From assembly GCA_016714025.1 (NCBI GenBank), contig JADJOB010000002.1, forward strand, positions 1,396,001 to 1,460,000: 64,000 nucleotides of DNA, read 5' to 3'. The translations under genes were made by a program, and so were the position numbers. Below are positions 19,980 to 28,685 of the stretch, piece by piece. This stretch comes from Saprospiraceae bacterium. Its GTDB lineage: Bacteria; Bacteroidota; Bacteroidia; Chitinophagales; Saprospiraceae. The notes beneath the pieces were generated by a model. It saw only the letters and a program-made list of their open reading frames with translations, made no database searches and was not told where the DNA came from. Position 1 is the stretch's first letter; each line of letters begins with the position of its first letter.

Positions 19980-22397
19980 CTAAAACATCCCAATGTTCAA
20001 AGTATGCTGCAACACTTCATTCATATCTTTAACGTATATAAAATCTAATCCTTGCAGATGTTGAGGATTTACCTCTTCTATATTTGCTTTGTTTTCAGTA
20101 CACAATATGATGGTTTTAATACCGGCTCGTTTTGCAGCCAATACTTTTTCTTTTATTCCACCAACCGGCAATACCTTTCCACGTAAAGTAATTTCTCCGG
20201 TCATTGCTAAAAACGATTTGATTGGTTTCTTTTTAATTGCAGAACAAATTGAACTTAACATCGTGATACCAGCTGAAGGTCCATCTTTTGGAATCGCACC
20301 TTCCGGTACGTGAATATGAAAATCATAATTTTCAAAAAAGTCGGATTCAATTTGCAATTCTTCTGCATGCGCTTTAATAAAACTAAGCGCTGTACTGGCA
20401 GATTCTTTCATTACATCACCGAGATTACCAGTCAACACCATTTTACCTTTTCCTTTTGAAATGCTGGTTTCGATGTATAAAATATCGCCTCCTACACGCG
20501 TCCATGCCAATCCAATCGCCACACCGGATGGAAGATTTTCCTGATAATTATCGTTAGTGAAACGAGGTATACCCAGAATTTCTTTTAGAGAATCTTTTTT
20601 TATCGTGACATTTTTCTTTTTATCCATGGCGATGGTACTCGCTGCTTTACGCATCAAGGATGCCAATTGCCTGTTGAGTCCGCGCACACCGGATTCCCGG
20701 GTATATTCCTGTATAACGCGCTCCAACACCTCATCGCTTAATTTAACCTGAGTTGCTTTGAGTCCATGATCGCTTAATTGCTGTGGAATTAAATGATCTT
20801 TTGCAATTTCAATTTTTTCTTCAGTACTATAACCCTGGAGTTCGATAATTTCCATGCGATCCATTAAGGCAGGTTGGATGGTACTTAATGAATTAGCTGT
20901 TGCAATAAACAACACTTTTGATAAGTCAAATTCTAAGTCAAGGTAGTTATCATGAAAACTGGAATTTTGTTCGGGATCCAACACTTCCAATAAAGCGGAA
21001 GAAGGATCTCCCCTGAAATCTTTTCCAATTTTATCAATTTCATCTAAAATAAAAACCGGATTGGCAGAACCTGCTTTCCGAATGGATTGAATGATTCGAC
21101 CCGGCATGGCACCGATATACGTTTTTCGATGGCCGCGAATTTCTGATTCATCGTGCAATCCTCCTAAAGACATGCGAATGAATTTTCGATCCAATGCTTT
21201 TGCAATTGATTTACCCAAAGAGGTTTTGCCTACACCCGGTGGACCTACCAAACATAAGATCGGAGATTTCATGTCTCCTTTTAATTTTAGAACTGCCAAA
21301 TGTTCGATGACCCGTTGTTTAACTTTTTCCAAACCTTTATGATCGGCATCCAAAATTTCCTTACTCTTTTTTAAATCATAATTATCCGTCGTGTAATCAT
21401 TCCAGGGAAGGTCTACCAATAAATCCAAATAATTCATTTGCACAGAATATTCTGCGACTTGAGGATTCATCCGTTTTAATTTCGCAACTTCTTTTTCATA
21501 ATGATCTTTAACGTGTTTGGTCCATTTTTTTTCAGAAGCCTTTCTGTTTAATTCTTCTATATCTTGTTCTTGCGGATCCTGTCCAAGTTCTTCCTGAATC
21601 GTTTTTAATTGTTGATTTAAATAATAATCTCGTTGTTGTTTTTCCAGATCAGTTCGAACTTTTGATTCAATCTGATCTTTGACTTCCATCAATTGCAATT
21701 CATTATTTAAATAACCCATTAAAGTTTCTGCTTTTTTATGCAAGTCATCCATTTCCAACAACTCTTGTTTTTGTTCGATTGGAATGTTGAGATTGGATGA
21801 AATAAAATGCAATAAAAACCGGTCGTTGTTGATATTCTTTAATAGAAGTTGTGCTTCATTGGGTATCTGAGGAGACAATTCAATAATTTTTCTGGATTTT
21901 TCCTGTATCGAACTAATCATAGCTTGATATTCCAGGTCCTTCGAACTGGAAGTATGTTCTTTCTTAACAATACGTGCTTCAAGGTAAGGTTCTTCTTTGG
22001 TCCATTCACTGATCTGAATGCGTTTCCGGCCTTGAAGAATAACAGTTTGTCCCCCATCCGGCATTTTAAGCAGTTTCACGATGCGCGCTACAGTTCCGGT
22101 TTGATATAAATCCTTAAATCCTGGATCTTCTGTCCGATGATCAAGTTGTGTTAATACAGCTATGTATTTATCGGTTTCTTGAGATTTGGCCAACGCACGA
22201 ATGGATTTATCTCTACCCACGGTAATTGGAATGATGACCCCGGGAAACAACACAGTATTTTTCAAAGGCATCACGGGCAGGACCTCCCCATATTTATCTT
22301 CGCGGACCGGTTCTTCATCTTCAGCTACAGCTACAAATGGTAGCAACTCCTCATCTTCCTGAAGTTTTGAATCAAATATTATATTGTTAAAATTCAT
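19980..22397 (-). CDS. lon: ATP-dependent protease La (Lon)
   Basis: An 805-residue cytosolic ATP-dependent serine protease that degrades misfolded and regulatory proteins. Order: N-terminal LON substrate-binding domain (LPVMPLKNTVLFPGVIIPI from about residue 41), coiled-coil linker, AAA+ module with Walker A GPPGVGKTS near 385 and Walker B VFILDEIDK, then the Lon protease domain. The catalytic pair is visible: Ser708 in KDGPSAG and Lys749 in VGGIKEK. The length is normal for bacterial Lon and it is intact. It is transcribed leftward alone; the 5' side carries a 44-bp tandem repeat array rather than another gene. No heat-shock operator is recognisable. Very sure. Confidence 0.98.
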   Translation of the reverse strand: MNFNNIIFDSKLQEDEELLPFVAVAEDEEPVREDKYGEVLPVMPLKNTVLFPGVIIPITVGRDKSIRALAKSQETDKYIAVLTQLDHRTEDPGFKDLYQTGTVARIVKLLKMPDGGQTVILQGRKRIQISEWTKEEPYLEARIVKKEHTSSSKDLEYQAMISSIQEKSRKIIELSPQIPNEAQLLLKNINNDRFLLHFISSNLNIPIEQKQELLEMDDLHKKAETLMGYLNNELQLMEVKDQIESKVRTDLEKQQRDYYLNQQLKTIQEELGQDPQEQDIEELNRKASEKKWTKHVKDHYEKEVAKLKRMNPQVAEYSVQMNYLDLLVDLPWNDYTTDNYDLKKSKEILDADHKGLEKVKQRVIEHLAVLKLKGDMKSPILCLVGPPGVGKTSLGKSIAKALDRKFIRMSLGGLHDESEIRGHRKTYIGAMPGRIIQSIRKAGSANPVFILDEIDKIGKDFRGDPSSALLEVLDPEQNSSFHDNYLDLEFDLSKVLFIATANSLSTIQPALMDRMEIIELQGYSTEEKIEIAKDHLIPQQLSDHGLKATQVKLSDEVLERVIQEYTRESGVRGLNRQLASLMRKAASTIAMDKKKNVTIKKDSLKEILGIPRFTNDNYQENLPSGVAIGLAWTRVGGDILYIETSISKGKGKMVLTGNLGDVMKESASTALSFIKAHAEELQIESDFFENYDFHIHVPEGAIPKDGPSAGITMLSSICSAIKKKPIKSFLAMTGEITLRGKVLPVGGIKEKVLAAKRAGIKTIILCTENKANIEEVNPQHLQGLDFIYVKDMNEVLQHTLNIGMF

Positions 22398-23045
22398 AAT
22401 GTATAATTCGTTATAATTAATAGATCTTCGATCTGGTATGTATTATTCCTCAACAGCTATGCCATTATCCCAAAGGCTGAATTAATGGACAAAAAGTCTA
22501 ATTAAAGAAGACAATTTGTCAAAACGGAAGAGAAGTCTATAGCTAAGAAGTCTGTAGCCATAACTTTATTGTGGACAATTCCTTCAAATGCTATTATGGT
22601 AAAACGGTTGAAACTAGCTTATTCTGAATGCGTCCTTATTCGTCTTTAATTCGTGCATTCGTGGCAAATCTTTCTTCTTTAATTCGTCTTTAATTCGTGC
22701 ATTCGTGGCAAATCTTTCTTCTTTAATTCGTCTTTAATTCGTGCATTCGTGGCAAATCTTCCTTCTTTAATTCGTCTTTAATTCGTGCATTCGTGGCAAA
22801 TCTTTCTTCTTTAATTCGTGCATTCGTGGCAAATCTTCCTTCTTTAATTCGTCTTTAATTCGTGCATTCGTGGCTAAAAAATAAGGATGCCAATTTTCAG
22901 TGTTCTGATTTTGACAAACTACAATTTCACAAATTTCAACATTGAAAAATTAAATAATTCCAGCATTCAAACCTAAAAACTTCCTACATTAAAGACTTCC
23001 TTTCCAAAGACTGCCACCCTAAAGACTTGCAAGGCTTTCTAAAAT
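22398..23045. other. Intergenic region between pdxH and lon
   Basis: This 648-bp gap carries the lon promoter side and, at 22637-22876, a 44-bp tandem repeat array. An open frame on the + strand (23027-23218) overlaps pdxH in antisense and looks like chance. I see no further gene. Confidence 0.6.
22637..22876. repeat. 44-bp tandem repeat array upstream of lon
   Basis: Six copies of a core reading ATTCGTGCATTCGTGGC recur within a 44-bp unit that also contains TTCGTCTTTAA and a pyrimidine-rich AATCTTTCTTCTTTAA spacer. One copy lacks the 11-bp TTCGTCTTTAA part (33-bp unit). Copies differ mainly at one T/C position (CTTTC versus CTTCC). Confidence 0.92.
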
Positions 23046-23669
23046 TTAAGGAGCTATACAATTTATTTCCCAAATGTCATTTTTCAATTGATACTGAAAT
23101 CGATCGTGCAAACGATTTTCTCTGCCTTGCCAAAATTCAAAATAATCAGGGATTAATTTATACCCGCCCCAATGTTCGGGTCGTTGTACCTTGTCTGGAT
23201 TTTCTTCAAAAAATTTAATTGCCATTTCCAATTCATCCCGGTGTTGAATCAATTGACTTTGTGGAGATACAATGGCTCCAATCTGACTAAAAAATGGACG
23301 CGACTTAAAATATCTTTCAGATTCTTCCGAAGAGATTTTTTCAATCATCCCTTCAATTCGAACCTGACGTTCAAATTCTTTCCAAAAAAACAACAAACAG
23401 GCATTGGGATTCAAAGCCAATTGCTGCCCTTTCCGACTGTTGTAATTGGTAAAAAAATAAAAATGACCGTTTTCTACATTTTTAAGTAAAACAACCCGAG
23501 AAGAAGGACGTCCGCGATCCGATACTGTAGATAAGACCATCGCATTCCCATCCGGCAACTGGTTTTGTAAAACTTCATCAAACCATTTTGTAAACTGATC
23601 CACAGGATCCAATAACAGCTGATTAAATTCTAATGTTGAATGTTTGTATTCTTTGCGTAAACTATCCAT
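23046..23669 (-). CDS. pdxH: Pyridoxamine 5'-phosphate oxidase
   Basis: A cytosolic FMN enzyme that oxidises pyridoxine or pyridoxamine 5'-phosphate to pyridoxal 5'-phosphate, the last step of B6 synthesis and salvage. Family signatures run in order: LRKEY near the start, AMVLSTVSDRGRPSSRVVLL, FYFFTNYNSRKGQQL, NPNACLLFFW, ERQVRIEG, YFKSRP..SQIGA, and FEFWQGRENRLHDRF with the substrate-binding Arg/His pair. The usual RLAP ending reads CIAP here. I start at the ATG at 23669 (207 residues); a TTG three codons upstream extends the frame but is less likely. It lies downstream of the TolC-like gene on the same strand, separated by a hairpin-forming repeat, so it may be expressed separately. Confidence 0.96.
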   Translation of the reverse strand: MDSLRKEYKHSTLEFNQLLLDPVDQFTKWFDEVLQNQLPDGNAMVLSTVSDRGRPSSRVVLLKNVENGHFYFFTNYNSRKGQQLALNPNACLLFFWKEFERQVRIEGMIEKISSEESERYFKSRPFFSQIGAIVSPQSQLIQHRDELEMAIKFFEENPDKVQRPEHWGGYKLIPDYFEFWQGRENRLHDRFQYQLKNDIWEINCIAP

Positions 23670-23677
23670 GGAAATCA

Positions 23678-23783
23678 ATTACGAATTACGAATTACGAAT
23701 TACGAATTACGAATTGCGAATTACGAATTACGAATGATTGAATGTGATTGAAATTCGTAATTCGTAATTTTTAATTCGTAATT
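23678..23783. repeat. ACGAATT heptamer repeats forming an inverted repeat
   Basis: About eight tandem copies of a 7-base unit (ACGAATT) at 23678-23735 face inverted copies at 23753-23783. A perfect 15-bp stem can form between 23721-23735 and 23753-23767. It occupies nearly the whole gap between the TolC-like gene and pdxH. Confidence 0.88.
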
Positions 23784-23785
23784 AA

Positions 23786-25165
23786 TCAAATCCTTCCCAT
23801 ACTCTTATCCAAATCTACTTTTGCCTGAATCAAATTGATTTGTGCTTCCAGTAAATTGGCTTGAGCCTGATAGAGGTCCCGTTCAGCATTGCTTAATTCT
23901 AAACTGGAGCCAATCCCTTCTTTAAATTTTATTTTGGTGGTATTGTAAATATTTTCTGCGAGTGCTACCGTCTTCTTTCTGGATTCGATGGTGACACTGG
24001 CATTCAGGTATTGAATTTTAGCATTTTCAAATTCCAATTGTGCTCCACTTTCAAATTCCTTTTGTTGTAATTTCGTTTTATCCAACAACATTTTTGCACG
24101 CATGATCTTACCCTTCTTGTCAAAACCATCAAAAATTGGAACACTTAAATTAAGTCCTACTAAACTGGTAGGAAACCAATCATTGTCTTTTGAATCAAAT
24201 AATTTATTGCGTTGTAAACTTTCTTGAACACTTGCAAATCCAAACAAAGATGGCAGGTAAGCCATTTTGTAACGTTTTACATTTATTTCTGCCAATTGCA
24301 ATCCTTGTAAAATGACAGGGTATTCAGGCCGGGCATTGTAATTCAATTGGATGGATGGATCCATAATTTCCAGATAGGAAGTATTCAACAGCGCATTCAG
24401 GGAATCACTGAGTGTAAGTTCCTGTTCATAAGGATAATTTATCTGAAACTTTAATACATTTAAAGTGATGGTTGCCAATCGCTGCAATTTTTCTTTTTCC
24501 GTATTCAGATTTTGTAGAGACAATTCGATGCGATCAACATCTAATTTTTCAATTAAGCCGGATTTATAAAATTCATTCAGATCTGAATTTACTTTTTGTA
24601 AATTGGAAATATTTTTAGTCAGTATTTTTAAATTTTCCTGAATAGCCAATGCTCCCAAATACGCTTTGGTTACATGATATTTAACTTCAGATTCCGTTTG
24701 GTTGATTTGTTTTACGATCAGGTCTTTATACAAGCGCTGTGCTTTTAATCCAACAAAAAAGGAACCATCAAACAAAAGAGTAGAAAATTCCAAACCTGCG
24801 GTTAGATTGTTTTTAGTTCCAAATTGGACTGGTACACCAGGACCGGCATCAATGTCCCGTCGTGGCAACAGGTTTTCATCAAAAAGAACATCATAAATCG
24901 CCGGACTAATAAAATTAGGGAATATGCTGGTGGGTAATTTTAAGAAGTAATTGTAAGAAACGGAACCTGATAATTTAGGTAAACCGATTGCATAATATTC
25001 TTTCAATTGACCTTCAACATCCTGAATATTTAATTTTTGAATGTTTAATTGCTGATTATTGATTTTGGCATAATCAATTGCTTCTTTAAGACTAAAACTT
25101 TTTTGTGCCTTGGTTTGATTTAAAATCGAAATCACACAAACGGCCAGAATTAAGAAATGCTTCAT
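23786..25165 (-). CDS. TolC-family outer-membrane efflux protein
   Basis: 459 residues with a signal peptide (MKHFLILAVCVISILNQTKAQ). The mature part starts SFSLKEAIDYAKINNQQL, the usual start of an OEP/TolC monomer. Two OEP repeats follow, rich in long amphipathic helices, with the second repeat containing KFKEGIGSSLELSNAERDLYQAQANLLEAQ near the C-terminus, a standard TolC signature. Trimers form the outer-membrane exit duct of RND, ABC or MFS efflux pumps or type I secretion. No membrane-fusion or pump gene is adjacent, so the partner is elsewhere and the substrate is unknown. It is divergent from the cytochrome c gene at 25308. Confidence 0.92.
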   Translation of the reverse strand: MKHFLILAVCVISILNQTKAQKSFSLKEAIDYAKINNQQLNIQKLNIQDVEGQLKEYYAIGLPKLSGSVSYNYFLKLPTSIFPNFISPAIYDVLFDENLLPRRDIDAGPGVPVQFGTKNNLTAGLEFSTLLFDGSFFVGLKAQRLYKDLIVKQINQTESEVKYHVTKAYLGALAIQENLKILTKNISNLQKVNSDLNEFYKSGLIEKLDVDRIELSLQNLNTEKEKLQRLATITLNVLKFQINYPYEQELTLSDSLNALLNTSYLEIMDPSIQLNYNARPEYPVILQGLQLAEINVKRYKMAYLPSLFGFASVQESLQRNKLFDSKDNDWFPTSLVGLNLSVPIFDGFDKKGKIMRAKMLLDKTKLQQKEFESGAQLEFENAKIQYLNASVTIESRKKTVALAENIYNTTKIKFKEGIGSSLELSNAERDLYQAQANLLEAQINLIQAKVDLDKSMGRI

Positions 25166-25307
25166 TCAGAAAATTTTACAAAGATGATTAGAAACCGTTT
25201 GAATCAGACTTTATTAAATTCTGATTAACGTACGGATAGTGACTTTTATAAAAAGCCATGGAATTAAAACTAATTTTACGCCCTGATGTTTACAAAAACA
25301 GCTGAAA

Positions 25308-25643
25308 ATGAGGATTTTTTTAGTCAGTTGGGCTATTTTGATTGGTGTTTTGCTATTTGGATGCCAGGAATCTGCTTCTAATAGCAAAGTTGGTAAGGAG
25401 CCTGACGGTCCGAATCTGTTTCGTCGCTATTGTGTCAATTGTCATGGCTTGGATGGATCTTTGAAAACCAATGGAGCCAAAGACCTCCGGTATTCAATAT
25501 TAAGCCTGGAAGAGCGGATTTTAGTAATTTCTGAGGGGAGAAATGTAATGACCGGTTTTAAATCCATATTGGAAGATGCTGAAATTCGTGCACTGGCGAA
25601 GTTTACGCAAAGCCTGAATCAAACTCCAGCAAATGGGCAATAA
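25308..25643 (+). CDS. Small cytochrome c lipoprotein
   Basis: 111 residues. A lipoprotein signal peptide ends LLFGC, placing the lipidated cysteine at residue 19, so the protein is probably anchored on the periplasmic side of a membrane. The heme c site CVNCH is at residues 42-46, and Met81 in RNVMTGF is the likely sixth ligand; the pattern fits a class I mono-heme cytochrome c (cytochrome CBB3-type domain). It would carry electrons in the periplasm; the partner is unknown. Its 3' end overlaps the epimerase gene by 11 bp, implying co-transcription and translational coupling. Confidence 0.9.
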   Translation: MRIFLVSWAILIGVLLFGCQESASNSKVGKEPDGPNLFRRYCVNCHGLDGSLKTNGAKDLRYSILSLEERILVISEGRNVMTGFKSILEDAEIRALAKFTQSLNQTPANGQ

Positions 25644-26601
25644 GTCAATTTTTTTGACAGGTGCCAGCGGCTTGTTGGGGAAGGAGATTCTTTCTCAATT
25701 GCTAGCTTCCAATTTTTACGTAAAACAACTTACCAGAAAACCACGGGGAACGACCTCAGCGGCACAGCTAATTGTTGGAGATTTATTGGATCCGGTTTCT
25801 TATGAGCTCGCATTGGAAGGCGTAGAAACCATCATCCACTGTGCGGCTATGATATCTTATAACTCAAAGGATCGAAAGCAATTGTATCGGGTTAATGTTG
25901 AAGGTACCCGCTCATTGATCAATGCAGCGTTATTTTATGGGATCAAGAATTTTATTTTTATCAGCTCCGCAGCGACCATGGTTCGCTCTGCGGATGAGTT
26001 ATTGGTATCTGACCAGGCTGTCGGACAGCCCGTATTCAGAAGCTATTATGCAGAAACTAAATATCTAGCAGAATTGGAAGTTTGGCGCGGGGCAGCGGAA
26101 GGATTAAATGTGTGTATCCTCAATCCAAGCTTGATTCTTGGGGATGCATCATGGGATCAATCTTCCATGCAGCTATTTCAAAGAGTTAAGACCGGTTTAT
26201 CCTTTTATCCTCCTGGAAATGTGGGTTTGATTGCTGCCGATGACATTGCACGCATTGTATTGAAAGTCCTCAACGAAAATCTATGGAACAAACAATTTTT
26301 ACTCAATGCAGAAAGTTGGACTTACCAGAGATTTTTAAATGCGATTGCAGAATCTTTGGATCAAGCACCCATCAATAAAAAAGCAAATAAATTGACTGCA
26401 CAGCTGTTGGCTTTCTTTGACGGTTTAGCTTCCCGTGTGATCAACAAAAAATCATTGATAAATCAGGAAACCATTCGGACAAGTTTCAGCAAACTAACTT
26501 ACAAGGACGAGTTGAGCCGAACAATTCTGCAACCGGAATACCAACCTATCCAGGAAAGGATTTACAAAATATGTAGGAAATCGACTTTAGATTCTAAGTA
26601 A
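25633..26601 (+). CDS. NAD-dependent epimerase/dehydratase (extended SDR)
   Basis: 322 residues with the Rossmann motif LTGASGLLG at residues 8-16, a GDLLDP segment, the HCAAMI strand, the NVEGT motif, and the catalytic YYAETK (YxxxK) preceded by SSAA. This places it among extended short-chain dehydrogenases acting on nucleotide sugars or related alcohols and ketones, in the group annotated NAD-dependent epimerase or dihydroflavonol-reductase-like. The substrate cannot be read from sequence. It starts inside the cytochrome c gene and is probably its operon partner. No terminator is obvious before the next gene. Confidence 0.9.
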   Translation: MGNKSIFLTGASGLLGKEILSQLLASNFYVKQLTRKPRGTTSAAQLIVGDLLDPVSYELALEGVETIIHCAAMISYNSKDRKQLYRVNVEGTRSLINAALFYGIKNFIFISSAATMVRSADELLVSDQAVGQPVFRSYYAETKYLAELEVWRGAAEGLNVCILNPSLILGDASWDQSSMQLFQRVKTGLSFYPPGNVGLIAADDIARIVLKVLNENLWNKQFLLNAESWTYQRFLNAIAESLDQAPINKKANKLTAQLLAFFDGLASRVINKKSLINQETIRTSFSKLTYKDELSRTILQPEYQPIQERIYKICRKSTLDSK

Positions 26602-26742
26602 AATTAAGCCTTTTAATTTCAATTATCTTCACAAATATTTGAAATTTAATATAATATATATATTATATAATAAAATATGAATACAATCTTCCTGCATTCG
26701 TTAATCAATTGTAAATTTATAGTTCAATCAAAAAACTATTAT

Positions 26743-28557
26743 ATGAAGAAAGCTTTACACCTTTTATTTTTATCACTTTTTGCTGCAAGCTCGTATGGGC
26801 AAGCAGTAGTAGTAAATTCACCCACTTCAATTGCTGGGGTTTATCAGTTTGGAGTAGCCACAGCTTGGGGAGCTGATTTACTTTCTAATGTTTGGACAGC
26901 AGATGCAGTTTTAGTCCAAACGAACAATCCGACAACACCCACACAAGGTTGTGATACGATTGTCAACAAAGCGGAAATTGCAGGTAAGATTGCTCTGGTT
27001 GATAGAGGTACTTGTAATTTTAGTTTTAAAGCTTTAAATGCACAAGATTATGGTGCCATTGGATGTATAATTTTTAACAATGCTCCGGGTGCTGGAGTTG
27101 CAGGTATGGGTGCAGGAACTTTTGGTGGATCTGTTACCATCCCAGTAGTTATGTTGTCCTATGAAGATGGAGTAAAAATTAAAGAAGCTTTAGCAAATGG
27201 CGCTGTAAATATTTCAATTGGAAACATCAGATTTGCAAATGACTTGGCTACCAATAATCGCGAAGGAGTTTGTCATGCTCCATTTGGAACTTATCCATTT
27301 TCATGGATTAAAAAAACTGGAGATCTTGAATTAACTCCCGGTGCAACAGCAACCAATAAGGGTAATAATTTAGCCTCAAATGTAAAAGTGAATGGTAAAA
27401 TCAGTTTCACACCAACTGGTGGTTCTCCAAGTCAATTTTACGATAAAACATCTGCTGATGGAGTTTTTGTAGAAGTGGATTCAAGTTATGATTTATTTTT
27501 AGAGCCACAAGATTTGTTTGGTCATGCAAGTACAACCGGGAAGGGAAGTATATCCTATTTAATCAGTTCTGATAGTTCTGAAGCTTCAGGTGGAGATAAT
27601 GCTGCAGTATCTGATTTTTACTTATCTAATAATTTATTTTCAAAAGCTCGTTTAGCTTCGAATGGCAGAGATCCTTTTATTACTAACAATTATAGAAGAG
27701 GAGATGGAACCAACGCCGAATATGTAACTGGTTTTAAAATTCCATATGGTAAAGGATGCAAAATAGATACCATACTTTTTAATATGGCTGTATCTGCGCC
27801 CGCTACATTAGCAGGATTAACTCCAGAAGCTACTTTATATGGCTGGCAGGATTTAAATGGTGACGGAGACGCAACTAATGATGAATTGAGTTTTTTAGCA
27901 TTAGGCACTTATACCTTTGATGCTGCAGATGCAAGAACATCAGCGGTTGTTCGGGTTCCTTTGGAAGATTTCAATACCAGTGACCCAGGTTATACAATTC
28001 CAGATGATAACATCGGTGTTTTTGTTGGAGTTCGTTATTCAGGAACAGATCAAACACCATTTTTTGGCTTTGATGAAGGCATGGATTATTCATGTAATAA
28101 TGCGATTCGTGATGCTGCAGGAACATTAGCAATAACTGATTTACCCTATTTAGGAATTACTGGATATGATGCGAATACTGGAGTACCGGATTTAGATAAT
28201 GCCGCATTTACTTTTACCGGACTTACTAGCGCTTTGGCTGTATCCATGGTTTTTTCAGGTCCATGTATTATTGTTGGCAACGATCAATTATCAGAATTAG
28301 ATGCACAATTGAGTGTTTACCCAAATCCTGTTAAAGACCAATTAGTTGTTGGCTTAAGCTTAAAAGAAAATTCTTCAAAAGTCGTTTATAATATCATTGA
28401 CAATTTAGGAAGATTGATCAAACAAGAAATTGATCCAAACAATAGCAAAGAGTATCGCGCAAGATTTGATGTCCATAATCTGACCAATGGCCAATATCAT
28501 TTGCAAGTACGCACAGACAAAGGCTACAAACAATTTAGTTTTGAAGTCATGAAGTAA
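26743..28557 (+). CDS. Secreted PA-domain protein with T9SS sorting signal
   Basis: 604 residues from the ATG at 26743, which begins a standard signal peptide (MKKALHLLFLSLFAASSYGQ); the open frame extends 22 codons further upstream but that part does not look like a leader. A protease-associated (PA) domain lies near residues 55-160, with KIALVDRGTCNFSFKALNAQ and GAIGCIIFNN. The middle part has no recognised catalytic motif; it contains a DLNGDGDATND calcium-binding-like loop. A T9SS type A sorting domain is at the C-terminus (VYPNPVKDQLVV onward). PA domains usually accompany proteases, but no peptidase domain is visible, so the function is open. A terminator follows. Confidence 0.9.
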   Translation: MKKALHLLFLSLFAASSYGQAVVVNSPTSIAGVYQFGVATAWGADLLSNVWTADAVLVQTNNPTTPTQGCDTIVNKAEIAGKIALVDRGTCNFSFKALNAQDYGAIGCIIFNNAPGAGVAGMGAGTFGGSVTIPVVMLSYEDGVKIKEALANGAVNISIGNIRFANDLATNNREGVCHAPFGTYPFSWIKKTGDLELTPGATATNKGNNLASNVKVNGKISFTPTGGSPSQFYDKTSADGVFVEVDSSYDLFLEPQDLFGHASTTGKGSISYLISSDSSEASGGDNAAVSDFYLSNNLFSKARLASNGRDPFITNNYRRGDGTNAEYVTGFKIPYGKGCKIDTILFNMAVSAPATLAGLTPEATLYGWQDLNGDGDATNDELSFLALGTYTFDAADARTSAVVRVPLEDFNTSDPGYTIPDDNIGVFVGVRYSGTDQTPFFGFDEGMDYSCNNAIRDAAGTLAITDLPYLGITGYDANTGVPDLDNAAFTFTGLTSALAVSMVFSGPCIIVGNDQLSELDAQLSVYPNPVKDQLVVGLSLKENSSKVVYNIIDNLGRLIKQEIDPNNSKEYRARFDVHNLTNGQYHLQVRTDKGYKQFSFEVMK

Positions 28558-28581
28558 TTCGTAAAATTGATAGAATAAAGA

Positions 28582-28616
28582 AAGGCTGTCTGCATTATTG
28601 TTGACGGCCTTTTTTA
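28582..28616 (+). terminator. Rho-independent terminator after the PA-domain gene
   Basis: A 9-bp stem (28582-28590 with 28603-28611, one G-T pair) with a 12-base loop runs directly into a T-rich tail. Confidence 0.85.
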
Positions 28617-28685
28617 GTTTTATCAAAGAATTTTAGATATTAGAAAATATGTTTAATTTCACTTATTCAAAATAAAAACCAAATT

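Noticed and set aside
22637..22876. CRISPR array
   Set aside because: The spacers between repeats are the same in each copy; it is a plain tandem repeat.
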